A stretch of DNA of 64,000 bases, taken from NCBI RefSeq assembly GCF_042683745.1, contig NZ_JBHUJX010000008.1, positions 62,001-126,000 of the forward strand, given 5' to 3'. The DNA is from Pseudoneobacillus sp042683745. GTDB taxonomy: Bacteria > Bacillota > Bacilli > Bacillales > Cytobacillaceae. Under the pieces are notes generated by a model. The model saw only the letters and a list, made by a program, of their open reading frames with translations, was not told the DNA's origin and did no database searches. The translations under genes and the position numbers were made by a program. Shown piece after piece: positions 1 to 8,674 of the stretch (positions within the stretch are counted from its first letter, which is position 1; the number at the start of each line of letters is the position of its first letter).

Positions 1-507
1 AATAAAGAGCATGTTGCTTTAATTCTGGGTGAGATTAAATCAGATGAGCCTGTTTTAGTTAGAGTACATTCAGAATGTTTGACTGGGGATGTTTTTGGAT
101 CATATCGCTGTGATTGTGGGCCTCAGCTTCATGCTGCCTTAAAACAAATTGAGAAGGAAGGTTCGGGTGTGCTGTTGTATATGCGCCAAGAAGGCCGTGG
201 GATCGGACTGATTAATAAGATGAAGGCTTATAAACTTCAAGAAGAGGGTCTTGATACTGTTGAAGCAAATGAGAAATTAGGCTTTGCAGCAGATCTGAGA
301 GATTATGGCATAGGCGCGCAAATATTAAAAGATCTTGGAATTAAAAAAATGAAGCTTCTTACAAATAATCCTAGAAAGATTACAGGATTAAAAGGTTATG
401 AATTGGAAGTTGTTGAACGAGTTCCTATTCAAATGGAAGCAAGAGATGAAAACGAAAATTATTTGAAAACAAAATATAAAAAATTAGGGCATATGCTTCA
501 TTTTTAA
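1..507 (+). CDS. ribBA: Bifunctional riboflavin protein RibBA, C-terminal part (GTP cyclohydrolase II), 5' end outside window
   Basis: This is the 3' part of a gene that is open from base 1 in the same frame and lacks its start. The visible 168 residues are the GTP cyclohydrolase II domain, which opens GTP to the pyrimidine precursor of riboflavin. The zinc-binding cysteine cluster (SECLTGDVFGSYRCDC) and the GRGIGL loop are visible. In Bacillus this domain is fused behind a DHBP synthase (RibB) domain, which would lie off the left edge. That the gene is ribBA rather than a free ribA is inferred from the ribH immediately downstream (18-bp gap), the usual end of the Bacillus rib operon. The FMN riboswitch expected upstream of ribD is not in the window. 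Confidence 0.93.
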   Translation, partial: NKEHVALILGEIKSDEPVLVRVHSECLTGDVFGSYRCDCGPQLHAALKQIEKEGSGVLLYMRQEGRGIGLINKMKAYKLQEEGLDTVEANEKLGFAADLRDYGIGAQILKDLGIKKMKLLTNNPRKITGLKGYELEVVERVPIQMEARDENENYLKTKYKKLGHMLHF

Positions 508-525
508 CAATAGGAGGATTTTTAA

Positions 526-990
526 ATGAGTAAAATTTATGAAGGCCATTTAGTAGGAACAGGCTTAAAGATTGGTATCGTTGTTGGTCGATTTAATGAA
601 TTTATTACTAGTAAGTTATTAAGCGGGGCACAGGATGCATTAAAAAGACATGGTGTAAATGAGGAAGATGTGGATATCGCTTGGGTTCCTGGTGCATTTG
701 AAATCCCTTTGATTGCTCAAAAAATGGCAAAAAGCAATAATTATGATGCAGTAATTACACTTGGAACCGTTATTAGAGGCTCGACACCACATTTTGATTT
801 TGTTTGTAATGAAACGGCTAAAGGTGTGGCTTCAACAGCTTTAAATACCGGCATTCCTGTCATCTTCGGAGTGTTAACAACTGATTCCATCGAACAAGCA
901 ATTGAAAGAGCGGGAACGAAAGCAGGAAATAAAGGCTGGGAATCGGCAGTAAATGCCATCGAAATGGCGAATTTATACAAAGCATTTTAA
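526..990 (+). CDS. ribH: 6,7-dimethyl-8-ribityllumazine synthase
   Basis: A 154-residue protein of normal family length. It condenses 5-amino-6-ribitylaminouracil with dihydroxybutanone phosphate to make lumazine, the last step before riboflavin synthase, and forms a cytosolic icosahedral shell in Bacillus. Family motifs are intact: VPGAFEIPL, the phosphate and substrate loop GTVIRGSTPHFDFVC, and GNKGWESA near the C-terminus. The ATG at 526 follows the ribosome site AGGAGG at good distance. It lies 18 bp after ribBA and is almost certainly the last rib gene of the operon. Confidence 0.97.
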   Translation: MSKIYEGHLVGTGLKIGIVVGRFNEFITSKLLSGAQDALKRHGVNEEDVDIAWVPGAFEIPLIAQKMAKSNNYDAVITLGTVIRGSTPHFDFVCNETAKGVASTALNTGIPVIFGVLTTDSIEQAIERAGTKAGNKGWESAVNAIEMANLYKAF

Positions 991-1008
991 TCAAAAGGAG
1001 GTTTTGAT

Positions 1009-1455
1009 ATGAAAAAGAGTTTGGTGATTTTTGCTGCTAGTCTATTGATCCTTCTAAGCGGTTGTTCATTATTAAATGATGCGAAAAGTACGATTACATA
1101 TGTAAAAGATGCAACAGACTACTTTGGTAAAGCAACAGCTTTTGCCAATGAGGCACCTTCTCTTGCCCAACAAGCTGTGAAAGATCAGCAAGCAGCTGAT
1201 AAACTGCAGACATTGCTTCAAGAGATGAAGGTAGAAATGGATTCGTTTAATGGACTGGAAGTACCTGAAATGGCAGCAGACTTGCACCAACAGATTGTGG
1301 ATAAAAATAATATTATTGCTCAAGGTATTGACGTTTATTTAAGTAATATAAAGGATGGCAAACTTGATCCTGCTGTTCTTGAAAATACAGAACTATTTCA
1401 AAGCGTACAAGACATTTCAAGCATCATTGATCAAATAAAAAATCTAGGTCAATAA
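1009..1455 (+). CDS. Small lipoprotein, DUF6376-like
   Basis: A 148-residue protein with a lipoprotein signal: Lys-Lys start, hydrophobic run, then the lipobox LLSGC with the cysteine at residue 19. The mature part is mostly helical and rich in Gln, Asp and Lys (for example QQAVKDQQAADKLQTLLQEM), suggesting a helical bundle on the outer membrane face. It starts 18 bp after ribH behind AAAGGAGGTTTTGAT, so it may be read through from the rib operon. The resemblance to the Bacillus DUF6376 lipoprotein family is recalled rather than computed. No catalytic motif is visible and the function is unknown. Confidence 0.75.
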   Translation: MKKSLVIFAASLLILLSGCSLLNDAKSTITYVKDATDYFGKATAFANEAPSLAQQAVKDQQAADKLQTLLQEMKVEMDSFNGLEVPEMAADLHQQIVDKNNIIAQGIDVYLSNIKDGKLDPAVLENTELFQSVQDISSIIDQIKNLGQ

Positions 1456-1482
1456 TTTTTAAATTCGGATTGCATGAACATG

Positions 1483-1518
1483 AAAAAACGTTTGGATTAA
1501 GCTCCAAACGTTTTTTTT
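1483..1518. terminator. Bidirectional rho-independent terminator
   Basis: AAAAAACGTTTGGA, a six-base loop, then TCCAAACGTTTTTTTT. The stem has A and T runs on both sides, so it can stop both the rib operon/lipoprotein and the converging gene at 1520-1741. Confidence 0.9.
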
Positions 1519-1519
1519 G

Positions 1520-1741
1520 TCATGGATTTTCTAAATTACCGCTGTCAGGAGTTCTATTATCGAAATAATTTTGAAAAGCTTTTTTATTTGTATGGTTATT
1601 GCTTGTAAAATAAGGATTATTTTCCGTTGGATCTTTAGGGTCTAAATTAGTTTTAATAACAAGCATTGGTTGGTTAGGTTGTTCAGCAATAATACGGTCA
1701 TCTAAGCTATCAAAATCGGGCATTGAGTTTTTTTTATCCAC
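1520..1741 (-). CDS. Small hydrophilic protein of unknown function
   Basis: A predicted 73-residue protein. The open frame extends further upstream to 1780, but a GGAGGTG ribosome site lies five bases before the GTG at 1741, so the protein probably starts MDKKNSMPDFDSLDDR. It is acidic and rich in Asn, Asp and Pro, with no membrane segment or signal. Its C-terminus (NKKAFQNYFDNRTPDSGNLENP) looks disordered. I do not recognise the family with certainty; small Bacillus DUF3905-type proteins are a possible match. It converges on the lipoprotein gene and shares its terminator. Confidence 0.65.
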   Translation of the reverse strand: MDKKNSMPDFDSLDDRIIAEQPNQPMLVIKTNLDPKDPTENNPYFTSNNHTNKKAFQNYFDNRTPDSGNLENP

Positions 1742-1815
1742 ATTTTCACCTCCATGTATTAGAATGTCAATAAAGACCATTTGTTATGAATATTGATGGA
1801 AAGAAGGGATTTTTA

Positions 1816-2310
1816 ATGGTTTGCCTAGCTTTTTATGAAGAAAGATTCAGAGCTCAATTATTTGAGTTTAGTTTGCCAAGTGAACAGCATCAATTTACAG
1901 GTCTACCAGTAGACGTGTTAGAAATTTCAGTTAAGGATAAAGATCGTTTCCCAATAGTCATACTAGATGAGGATGATGTTGTCGGTTTTTTTATCCTTCA
2001 TTACGGTGAGGAGATTTCTTCATTTTCAAAAAATCCAAATGCTATTCTCCTTCGGGCTTTATCTATTAATTATAAGCATCAAGGGAAAGGATATGGAAAA
2101 TTAGCGATGGAGCAATTACCGAGCTTTGTAAAGGAAAACTTCCCTCAATTTGACGAAATCGTTCTTGCAGTGAATATGAAAAATATTGGGGCAAAAAAAT
2201 TGTACGATAATGTTGGATTTATCGATCGTGGAGAACGAAGGGTAGGGAAGATTGGTCCGCAATACATATTGCATTATGGCATTAAAACGAAATACAGTGG
2301 TTTAGTATAA
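1816..2310 (+). CDS. GNAT family N-acetyltransferase
   Basis: A protein of about 164 residues that probably transfers an acetyl group from acetyl-CoA to an unknown amine. The acetyl-CoA loop is seen as HQGKGYGKLAMEQLP, preceded by the usual strand ALLRALSINY and followed by LAVNMKNIGAKKLYDNVGF, the typical C-terminal GNAT segment. The reading frame is open from an ATG at 1786, but AAGAAGGGA sits six bases before the ATG at 1816, making that the better start. The substrate cannot be deduced; it stands alone between a convergent terminator and the lysine riboswitch. Confidence 0.85.
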   Translation: MVCLAFYEERFRAQLFEFSLPSEQHQFTGLPVDVLEISVKDKDRFPIVILDEDDVVGFFILHYGEEISSFSKNPNAILLRALSINYKHQGKGYGKLAMEQLPSFVKENFPQFDEIVLAVNMKNIGAKKLYDNVGFIDRGERRVGKIGPQYILHYGIKTKYSGLV

Positions 2311-2384
2311 TATTACCTTTGACAGTTCACTTTTCAGAATGTATGCTTACTAACGTAATAAATAATTTCAAAATAATTATTCCC

Positions 2385-2592
2385 TCATCAGCTAAAAGAT
2401 GAGGTAGAGGTCGCGATTTTTAATAGTAAATTGACTAAGGGTGAGAGTACCCGATAGAGGTTAATTGAAAGGAAACGTCGCCGAAGCGCCATAATTACTC
2501 TAGTTATGGTAGCTGGGACTGTATCGAATAGGTGCAGGACTGTCATAGTGTTTAGCTATGATGAACTATCCATTTGGACTGATGCGGTATTG
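2385..2592 (+). ncRNA. Lysine riboswitch (L-box)
   Basis: Core elements occur in the canonical order: GATGAGGTAGAGGTCGCG, GGGTGAGAGTACCCGA, GAAAGGAAACGTCGCCGAAGC, GCTGGGACTG, AATAGGTGCAGGACTGTCAT and CTATCCATTTGGACTGATGC. These match the multi-helix junction of the L-box aptamer as I know it. A terminator follows directly and the next gene is an amino-acid permease, so lysine binding should lower expression of that permease. The outer limits of the aptamer are approximate. Confidence 0.95.
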
Positions 2593-2593
2593 T

Positions 2594-2621
2594 AAACACA
2601 CCGTATTCAGGTGTGTTTTTT
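2594..2621 (+). terminator. Terminator of the lysine riboswitch expression platform
   Basis: AACACACC, a seven-base loop and GGTGTGTT followed by a T run, directly after the aptamer and upstream of the permease start. This is the expected regulated terminator of an L-box switch. Confidence 0.9.
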
Positions 2622-2684
2622 GTTGTTTAAAAATGAAGATTATCACGTTTTAAGTATATAAAAGGATAAGTGAGGAGTGTACAA

Positions 2685-4115
2685 ATGAGCCAAAACAACA
2701 AGCTTGGATTTTGGGTTTTAACAGCGTTGGTTATCGGTAATATGGTAGGGTCAGGGATCTTTATGTTACCGCGTTCATTAACAGAAGCAGCCAGCCCTGC
2801 AGGCGTAATGGGAGCCTGGGTTTTAACTGGAGCGGGAGTTCTAATGATTGCTCTTGTTTTTGGAAATTTAGCTATCAGAAAACCTAATTTATCTGGTGGA
2901 CCGCAGATTTATGCAAAAGAGCTTTTTAAGAAAGATTCGAAAGCATCGATTCTTTCAGGATTTATGGCTTCGTGGGGATATTGGATTGGTACTTTTGCGG
3001 GCAATGTAGCTATTATTACGACTTTCGCTGGATATTTATCGACATTTTTTCCTGTAATGACAAGTCAAGCAGAGCTTTTTAGCTTAGGTTCTTTTACAAT
3101 GAAAGTTGGAAATGCTTTAACATTCGTCGTTTGTACCATTTTACTTTGGGGTACACATTTTATTATATTGCGGGGGCTTGAGCATGCTGGAAAATTAAAT
3201 TTTTTAGCAACTGCAACAAAAGTTATTGGTTTCTTTTTATTTATTTTGGTAGGATTATTCGCCTTTAATAAAGCAAATTTACTTCCATTTGTGGCACCAA
3301 GAGCAGATGAGGTAGGGCATACAATTGGATTGTTTGGACAAATAAATAATGCGGCAGTAGCCACTCTTTGGGCTTTTTGTGGAGTAGAATCAGCTATGAT
3401 TTTTGCTGCAAGAGCAAAGAAAAAAATCGATGTAAAACGGGCTACGGTTCTAGGACTTCTGATTACCCTTACCATTTATATTGGAATTAGTACTTTGGTG
3501 ATGGGGATGTTAAGTCAAGACGTTCTTGTTCATTCAGAAAAACCACTAATTGATGCAATTGATACCGTATTAGGTCCAATTGGAGGTAAGGTTTTAGCTG
3601 GAGTTGGCTTAATTAGTTTACTTGGTTCTACAATTGGATGGGTGATGTTAGGGGGAGAAATTCCTTATCAGGCAGCAAAACAAGGTTTATTCTTACGATC
3701 ATTTCTAAAAGAAAATAAAAAAGGACTTCCTGTTACTGCATTAGTCATAAGCAATGGATTAGCTCAATTATTTATTTTTTCGACGATATCAAGTTCGATT
3801 TCAGCTGCATTTGATTTTGTTATTTATATTGCTACATTGTCTTATTTAGTACCTTATCTTATTGCATCTCTCTTCCAGTTGAAGCTAGTCATTACTGGGG
3901 ATACGTATGCCAATATGATGAAAGAACGCTGGATGGATGGGGTTATCGCAGCTCTTGCTACCACATATTCGATCTGGGTCATTATTGCAGGTACTTCTGA
4001 TCTAAAAACATTTCTTTTTGGAGTAATTTTGCTAGGAAGCGGAATCGTTTTCTATAAACAAGTGTTAGGGAAGCCGAAGATGAAAAAGGCATCTACGGAA
4101 AAAATACCTGCTTAA
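2685..4115 (+). CDS. APC-family basic amino acid permease (probable lysine transporter, YvsH/ArcD-like)
   Basis: A 476-residue polytopic membrane protein with about 12 hydrophobic segments. The N-terminal motif GNMVGSGIFMLPRSL is the glycine-rich substrate-binding kink of the amino acid-polyamine-organocation superfamily, and WAFCGVESAM matches the TM6 region of the basic amino acid antiporter branch. The frame opens at 2670, but GAGGAGTG precedes the ATG at 2685. The lysine riboswitch upstream makes lysine import the likely role. B. subtilis YvsH is an L-box-controlled homologue by recollection. Exchange of arginine for ornithine, as in ArcD, is the main alternative. Confidence 0.88.
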   Translation: MSQNNKLGFWVLTALVIGNMVGSGIFMLPRSLTEAASPAGVMGAWVLTGAGVLMIALVFGNLAIRKPNLSGGPQIYAKELFKKDSKASILSGFMASWGYWIGTFAGNVAIITTFAGYLSTFFPVMTSQAELFSLGSFTMKVGNALTFVVCTILLWGTHFIILRGLEHAGKLNFLATATKVIGFFLFILVGLFAFNKANLLPFVAPRADEVGHTIGLFGQINNAAVATLWAFCGVESAMIFAARAKKKIDVKRATVLGLLITLTIYIGISTLVMGMLSQDVLVHSEKPLIDAIDTVLGPIGGKVLAGVGLISLLGSTIGWVMLGGEIPYQAAKQGLFLRSFLKENKKGLPVTALVISNGLAQLFIFSTISSSISAAFDFVIYIATLSYLVPYLIASLFQLKLVITGDTYANMMKERWMDGVIAALATTYSIWVIIAGTSDLKTFLFGVILLGSGIVFYKQVLGKPKMKKASTEKIPA

Positions 4116-4121
4116 TTAAAA

Positions 4122-4170
4122 AGAGACTAACCTTCTTAAGCTCAGTTTAAGTTGGCTAGTCTCATTTTTT
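4122..4170. terminator. Bidirectional terminator between permease and dps
   Basis: AGAGACTA is complementary to TAGTCTC about 28 bases later, with further pairing of CTTAAG-like sequence in the loop and a T run on the plus strand. It separates two convergent genes. Confidence 0.75.
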
Positions 4171-4616
4171 TATACTGTTTTTCCTAAAAAAGCTTTCAAC
4201 ATCCAAACATGTTTTTCTAAGCTGGAATGAATGGCCAATAGCATATCACTAGTAATTTCATCATTAGCTTCATCAGCAATAGACATACCTTCTTTTAATT
4301 CTTTTACGAGAAGAGAAAAATCATTTGAAACCGATTGAACCATTTCTTCTGCGGATTCACTTCCTGAAGCTTCTTGGATTGATGCCATATTAAGACAGTC
4401 TTTCATCGTTGCAACGGGCTTACCACCAATGGCTAGTAGTCTTTCTGCAAGTTCATCGATATGTAGGCTAGCTTCGTTATAAAACTCTTCGAATTTAGTA
4501 TGCAAGGTAAAGAACTGATTACCTTTTACATACCAATGATAATTGTGAAGCTTAATGAATAACACTGACCAGTTGGCAATTTGCTTGTTAATGATATTAG
4601 TTAATTGATTATCCAC
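4170..4616 (-). CDS. dps: Dps-family DNA-protecting ferritin-like protein
   Basis: A 148-residue Dps/MrgA homologue that oxidises and stores iron in a 12-mer shell and protects DNA from peroxide. The ferroxidase ligands of the inter-subunit type are visible: the H in NYHWYVKG, and HIDELAERLLAIGG with its His, Asp and Glu. Length is typical. The start is a GTG at 4616, seven bases after GGAGG. In Bacillus such genes are under PerR or sigma-B; I did not identify a clear PerR box upstream. Confidence 0.93.
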   Translation of the reverse strand: MDNQLTNIINKQIANWSVLFIKLHNYHWYVKGNQFFTLHTKFEEFYNEASLHIDELAERLLAIGGKPVATMKDCLNMASIQEASGSESAEEMVQSVSNDFSLLVKELKEGMSIADEANDEITSDMLLAIHSSLEKHVWMLKAFLGKTV

Positions 4617-4778
4617 GACAATTCCTCCATTCCTTCATAGGTATTCCCAATTATTATTTTTCCTAATAAGGGATTTATTAAACAAACTATATCTTCCACA
4701 AAATGAGATAAAACCTCTCAACAACGACAAAAAGACATAAAAAATTCAAAAAAACTTTAGTGTATTAACGTGATGGGG

Positions 4779-4816
4779 GTCAGTCCCCCATCGCTTTAAA
4801 GCGATGGAGAACTGAC
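4779..4816. repeat. 38-bp palindrome with GTCAGT/ACTGAC ends
   Basis: In the 325-bp gap between dps and the next gene lies GTCAGTCCCCCATCGCTTT joined to AAAGCGATGGAGAACTGAC, an almost perfect 19-bp inverted repeat. A second overlapping hairpin, GATGGGGG/CCCCCATC, precedes it. No T run follows, so it is not an obvious terminator. It resembles short interspersed palindromes of Bacillus genomes. The rest of the gap (4617-4941) is AT-rich with no gene seen. Confidence 0.7.
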
Positions 4817-4941
4817 GCGCTTTCATTTATGACAGAAACTTGTCACAAACCTTTGAAGAATATTTGAACTTTAATCTGTTAATCAGTATAGGGTTTAAAT
4901 ATTTTTTATAATAGATTTATAAAACATGGAGGTGTTTCGAG

Positions 4942-5262
4942 ATGAATATGACGACTATTATTGAGTTAGAAAATAGTGAAGTAGAGCAAATTACAGGTGC
5001 GAAATTGGTTTTTATCCAGGAAAAAATTAATGATAATATTGTTGAAACTTGTGTAGAATGTTTTAAAATAGAAGGACTAGAAGAATGTATGAAAACTGAT
5101 GAAGCTATGCAAATAGTATTTAACAAGCTTAAGCAGGATGGCATTATCCCAGAGCAAATACAAGATTTCTCATTTCAAATGCCTTCATGTGAACGTATCA
5201 AAAAGGATGTTTACAATGAAAGTGATATGCCTCAAAAAGTGATTATAACTTATATTTCCTGA
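4942..5262 (+). CDS. Hypothetical protein, 106 residues
   Basis: The gene starts with an ATG at 4942 behind CATGGAGGTGTTTCGAG. The product is acidic and soluble with no signal or membrane segment. It contains four cysteines, including ETCVECF near residue 35 and a later MPSCERIKK, so a metal site is possible but not shown. I do not recognise the family. A strong terminator follows at 5290. The neighbours, dps and an MMPL exporter, are on the other strand and give no functional clue. Confidence 0.65.
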   Translation: MNMTTIIELENSEVEQITGAKLVFIQEKINDNIVETCVECFKIEGLEECMKTDEAMQIVFNKLKQDGIIPEQIQDFSFQMPSCERIKKDVYNESDMPQKVIITYIS

Positions 5263-5289
5263 AATAATGGAAATTTTTTTTAAAGAAAT

Positions 5290-5322
5290 AAAGGGAGTTT
5301 TATCAAAAAACTCCCTTTTATA
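5290..5322. terminator. Bidirectional terminator
   Basis: AAAGGGAGTTTT, a four-base loop and AAAAACTCCCTTTTA. It lies between two convergent genes and has A/T runs on both sides. Confidence 0.9.
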
Positions 5323-5334
5323 AATTCGCATTAA

Positions 5335-7488
5335 TTAAGTTTCATTTTTGTTATGATTCGTCCTGAAAAACCACCAATTCCAATCACCTAAAAGCTTCAT
5401 TAATGCAGGTACAAGAAGGAGTCTAACAATCGTTGCATCGATAAAAATAGCAATGGCGATTCCGATGCCAATTTGTTTAATTGGCATCACTCCTGTAAAG
5501 GAAAAAGCCCCGGTAATAACAATCATAATTGCTGCAGCCGACGTAATAATTTTACTAGTGGAAGTTAAACCTTTAACTGTTGCGTAACTATTATCTTTTG
5601 TTTCTAAATAAACCTCATGAATTCGAGAAATGAGAAACACTTCATAATCCATTGATAATCCGAATACAAGACTGAACACAAATACGGGTAAAATTAATCC
5701 GATTGAAACGGGTTCAAGATGAAAATGACCGTATTGAAAAATCCAAACGACAATGCCAAATGTAGCTCCTAAACTTAGCATATTCATAAATACAGCTTTA
5801 ATGGGAATAAGAACCGATCGAAAAGCAACGGTCAAAATCAATAGGGTGGAGGCAAGAATGAATAATAACCCGTAAGGAGTTTTTATATATATTTCATCAA
5901 AGATTTCTTGTTCAAACTTTACTTGCCCACCTAAATACATACGGAAGAAAGTGTCTTTGTCCTCCCATTTATTTACCCATTTACGAGTATCAGCATCGCT
6001 TTTTTTCTCATTTAAGTAAACTTTCAAAAGCATTTTGTTTTTACTTATTAAAGTTTGGAAATTCCCTCTGAATTTCGGATCATTTTGCCACATTTGAAAA
6101 AAAATCTTAGCATTCTCTACTTTTGAAATGGAAAAGGGTGATTCGATAAACGTAACCATTGGATCTTTTTGAATACTTTTTATAAAATGAGTTGCATGTT
6201 CAAAATGCTTTTCAGTGGTAATTTCATCCTCGGTTTCTATTACCATTATTAGTTCATTTTTTTCTTCACGACCTTTAGGAATAAAATGCTTCTTATATTT
6301 CTCGAATGCAATTCTAGATTCATAATGAGGTGGTAAAGAATCCATTCCTGGTATCGCTAGTCGAATATCCTGAATCGGTATTAGGCATGCCAACAGAGCG
6401 GCCAACGATACCATGGTAATAATAATCGGATAGCGCATCACTAATTTGGCGAAGCCATTCCAAACCTTTTCATCTCGCCCTTTTATCTTTAATAATGGTA
6501 ATGCATGTATTTTTCTTCCTAAAAAATACAACATCATTGGTAATAATGTTAAGGATGATAAAATGGAAACGAATACAACAATCATTCCGCCGATCGCGAC
6601 ATTTTGAAAAATATCGATTTGGATAAACAAAAGCCCAGACAAACCTATAAATACACAGATACCTGAGAAAATAATCGAACGACCAGCAGTACGTAAAGTG
6701 GTGATTAGGGCATCATCAAGAGAAGTTGATTGGATTTCTTCTTTATATCGGTTAATGAAGAGAAGAGCAAAATCAATACTTAAGGCTAAACCAATCATTG
6801 GAACAATATTCAAAATAAAAATACTTAAGTCTACAAAGTGATGAAAAAAATAAACAATTCCCATACTAACGAAAATGGAACTTACACCAATGATTAAAGG
6901 GATGCTCGCAGCAACTAAACCGCCAAAAGCTAATATTAAAACAATCAAAGCGATTGGTAAGCCAATCATCTCGGCTTTTGCTAAATCCTCTTGGCTAGCT
7001 TGATTTAAATCTTCAACCATGATTGGCTCACCAGTGACGGATATCTTGCCCATATTATTTTGAGCCGTGATTTTTTTTAATTTTTTTAAGATCGGTTTTA
7101 AATCATTCTCATTTAACTCTTTAAAAAGTAAGATCCCGAAAGCAACGTCCTCTTTCATCATATTCGAGAATTGGAGGGGAGAAATTTGTTTTTGAAGATG
7201 GGAAAGATGTTTTGTTTTTACAAAATAATCCTCAATCGATTTTTTCCAGCTTTCAAATGATAATGTCTTTCTCTCAAACAGGATAATGACAGGAATGTTT
7301 CCTTGGCCAAACTCCTTCTTTAATAGATTATTCGTCTGTTTATAAGTGCCTTCATATTCAAAACCGTTGCCACTTAATACATCCGGTAGTTTAATGGCAA
7401 AAAAGCCAAAACCGATAATGAGAAAAGCCCAAATGATAGCGAGCAAATATCGGTAATGAAAGATTCCACGATGAAATATTTTCACCAT
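5335..7488 (-). CDS. MMPL-family membrane exporter, YdfJ-like
   Basis: A 717-residue RND-superfamily transporter of the MMPL type, probably exporting lipids or hydrophobic drugs by proton antiport. It has two homologous halves, each with one TM, a large extracytoplasmic loop and a block of five or six TMs. The first TM block contains LALSIDFALLFINRYKEE and the second VFGLSMDYEVFLISRIHE; the GLSxDY motif carries the conserved Asp-Tyr pair in TM4 and TM10. The length matches B. subtilis YdfJ. B. subtilis ydfJ lies next to a two-component system; here it stands alone, divergent from deoR. Confidence 0.88.
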   Translation of the reverse strand: MVKIFHRGIFHYRYLLAIIWAFLIIGFGFFAIKLPDVLSGNGFEYEGTYKQTNNLLKKEFGQGNIPVIILFERKTLSFESWKKSIEDYFVKTKHLSHLQKQISPLQFSNMMKEDVAFGILLFKELNENDLKPILKKLKKITAQNNMGKISVTGEPIMVEDLNQASQEDLAKAEMIGLPIALIVLILAFGGLVAASIPLIIGVSSIFVSMGIVYFFHHFVDLSIFILNIVPMIGLALSIDFALLFINRYKEEIQSTSLDDALITTLRTAGRSIIFSGICVFIGLSGLLFIQIDIFQNVAIGGMIVVFVSILSSLTLLPMMLYFLGRKIHALPLLKIKGRDEKVWNGFAKLVMRYPIIITMVSLAALLACLIPIQDIRLAIPGMDSLPPHYESRIAFEKYKKHFIPKGREEKNELIMVIETEDEITTEKHFEHATHFIKSIQKDPMVTFIESPFSISKVENAKIFFQMWQNDPKFRGNFQTLISKNKMLLKVYLNEKKSDADTRKWVNKWEDKDTFFRMYLGGQVKFEQEIFDEIYIKTPYGLLFILASTLLILTVAFRSVLIPIKAVFMNMLSLGATFGIVVWIFQYGHFHLEPVSIGLILPVFVFSLVFGLSMDYEVFLISRIHEVYLETKDNSYATVKGLTSTSKIITSAAAIMIVITGAFSFTGVMPIKQIGIGIAIAIFIDATIVRLLLVPALMKLLGDWNWWFFRTNHNKNET

Positions 7489-7652
7489 ACAAGTCTCCTT
7501 ATCAACTTAAAATAGGCAAGTAATCCATCTTATTATGCACTTCATCCCTTTTTCAAATACGAATTTACAAATGTAAAACCCTCATTTTACAAAATTTCAC
7601 GAAAGAGTTAAAATAGAATTAAGTTTTCATAATATCTTTGAAGGTGATGATG

Positions 7653-8612
7653 GTGGAGCGAGATACGAAGATCAATAAAGTGATTGAAGCAGCGAAGCTT
7701 TTTTATTTACTTGATTACAATCAAAGCGAAATAGCAAAATTATTAGGTGTTTCTAGACCAACTGTATCTCGCCTTTTGCAGCAAGCGAAAAGCGAAGGTA
7801 TTGTCCAAATAAAAATTAAGGATCCAGCTGAAGATGTAAAAAAGTTAGCATTACAGTTAGAAGAAACATTTCAATTAAAAGAAGCACTTGTGGCTTCCAT
7901 CCCCCAATATGAAGATCAAATTATTAAAAATTATTTAGGGGAAAAAGCTGCCAGCTATATAAATAATATCGTTCAAGATGAAGATATTATCGGGGTTACG
8001 TGGGGAACTACACTATATCATGTTGCGATAGAATTGAAGCAAAAATTTGTCCGTGATGTAAAGGTAGTTCAACTAAAAGGTGGTGTCTCACATGCTGAAA
8101 CGAATACATACGCTTCAGAAATTCTCTATTTATTTGGAAAAGCGCTTAATACGACACCTCATCACTTACCTTTGCCAGCAATTGTCGATCAAATCGTTGT
8201 AAAAAAAGCAATGGAAGCTGATCGTCATATTCGAAAAATCCTAGATTTAGGGAAGCAAGCGAATATTGCCTTATTTACAATAGGACCAGTAAAAAAAGAA
8301 TCACTTCTGTTTCAACTAGGGTATTTTACCGATGAAGACATAAAATCTTTATTCAGTTGTGCAGTTGGAGATATATGTTCACGATTCTTTGATAAAGATG
8401 GAAATGTCTGCAATCCCCATCTTAATGACCGAACATTGGGCATTGATTTAGAGGAACTGAAAAAGAAAGATCAATCGATATTAATCGCTGGTGGTGCTCA
8501 TAAAATAGAAGGTATTTATGGGGCATTAAAAGGCGGGTATGCCAATGTGTTAGTGACCGATCAGTTTACGGCGCGTTTTTTGCTAGATAAAGAAAATGTT
8601 GCTGTTTACTAA
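7653..8612 (+). CDS. deoR: Deoxyribonucleoside regulator DeoR (SorC/DeoR sugar-binding family)
   Basis: A protein of about 319 residues with an N-terminal HTH (NQSEIAKLLGVSRPTVSRLLQQAK) and a SorC-type effector domain (GVTWGTTLYHVA, VQLKGGVSHAE, VGDICSRFFD, AGGAHKIEGIYGALKGG). It is very close in pattern to B. subtilis DeoR, which represses the deoxyribonucleoside operon and is released by deoxyribose-5-phosphate. The start is uncertain: the frame opens with TTG at 7638, two ATGs follow at 7647 and 7650, and GTG at 7653 is best spaced from AAGGTGA. It lies 62 bp upstream of deoC, its expected target. Confidence 0.93.
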   Translation: MERDTKINKVIEAAKLFYLLDYNQSEIAKLLGVSRPTVSRLLQQAKSEGIVQIKIKDPAEDVKKLALQLEETFQLKEALVASIPQYEDQIIKNYLGEKAASYINNIVQDEDIIGVTWGTTLYHVAIELKQKFVRDVKVVQLKGGVSHAETNTYASEILYLFGKALNTTPHHLPLPAIVDQIVVKKAMEADRHIRKILDLGKQANIALFTIGPVKKESLLFQLGYFTDEDIKSLFSCAVGDICSRFFDKDGNVCNPHLNDRTLGIDLEELKKKDQSILIAGGAHKIEGIYGALKGGYANVLVTDQFTARFLLDKENVAVY

Positions 8613-8674
8613 TTTTCTCTCAATTTTTTGTGAAAACTACATAAAAGCATTTAAATGGAAAGGATAGATAAATA

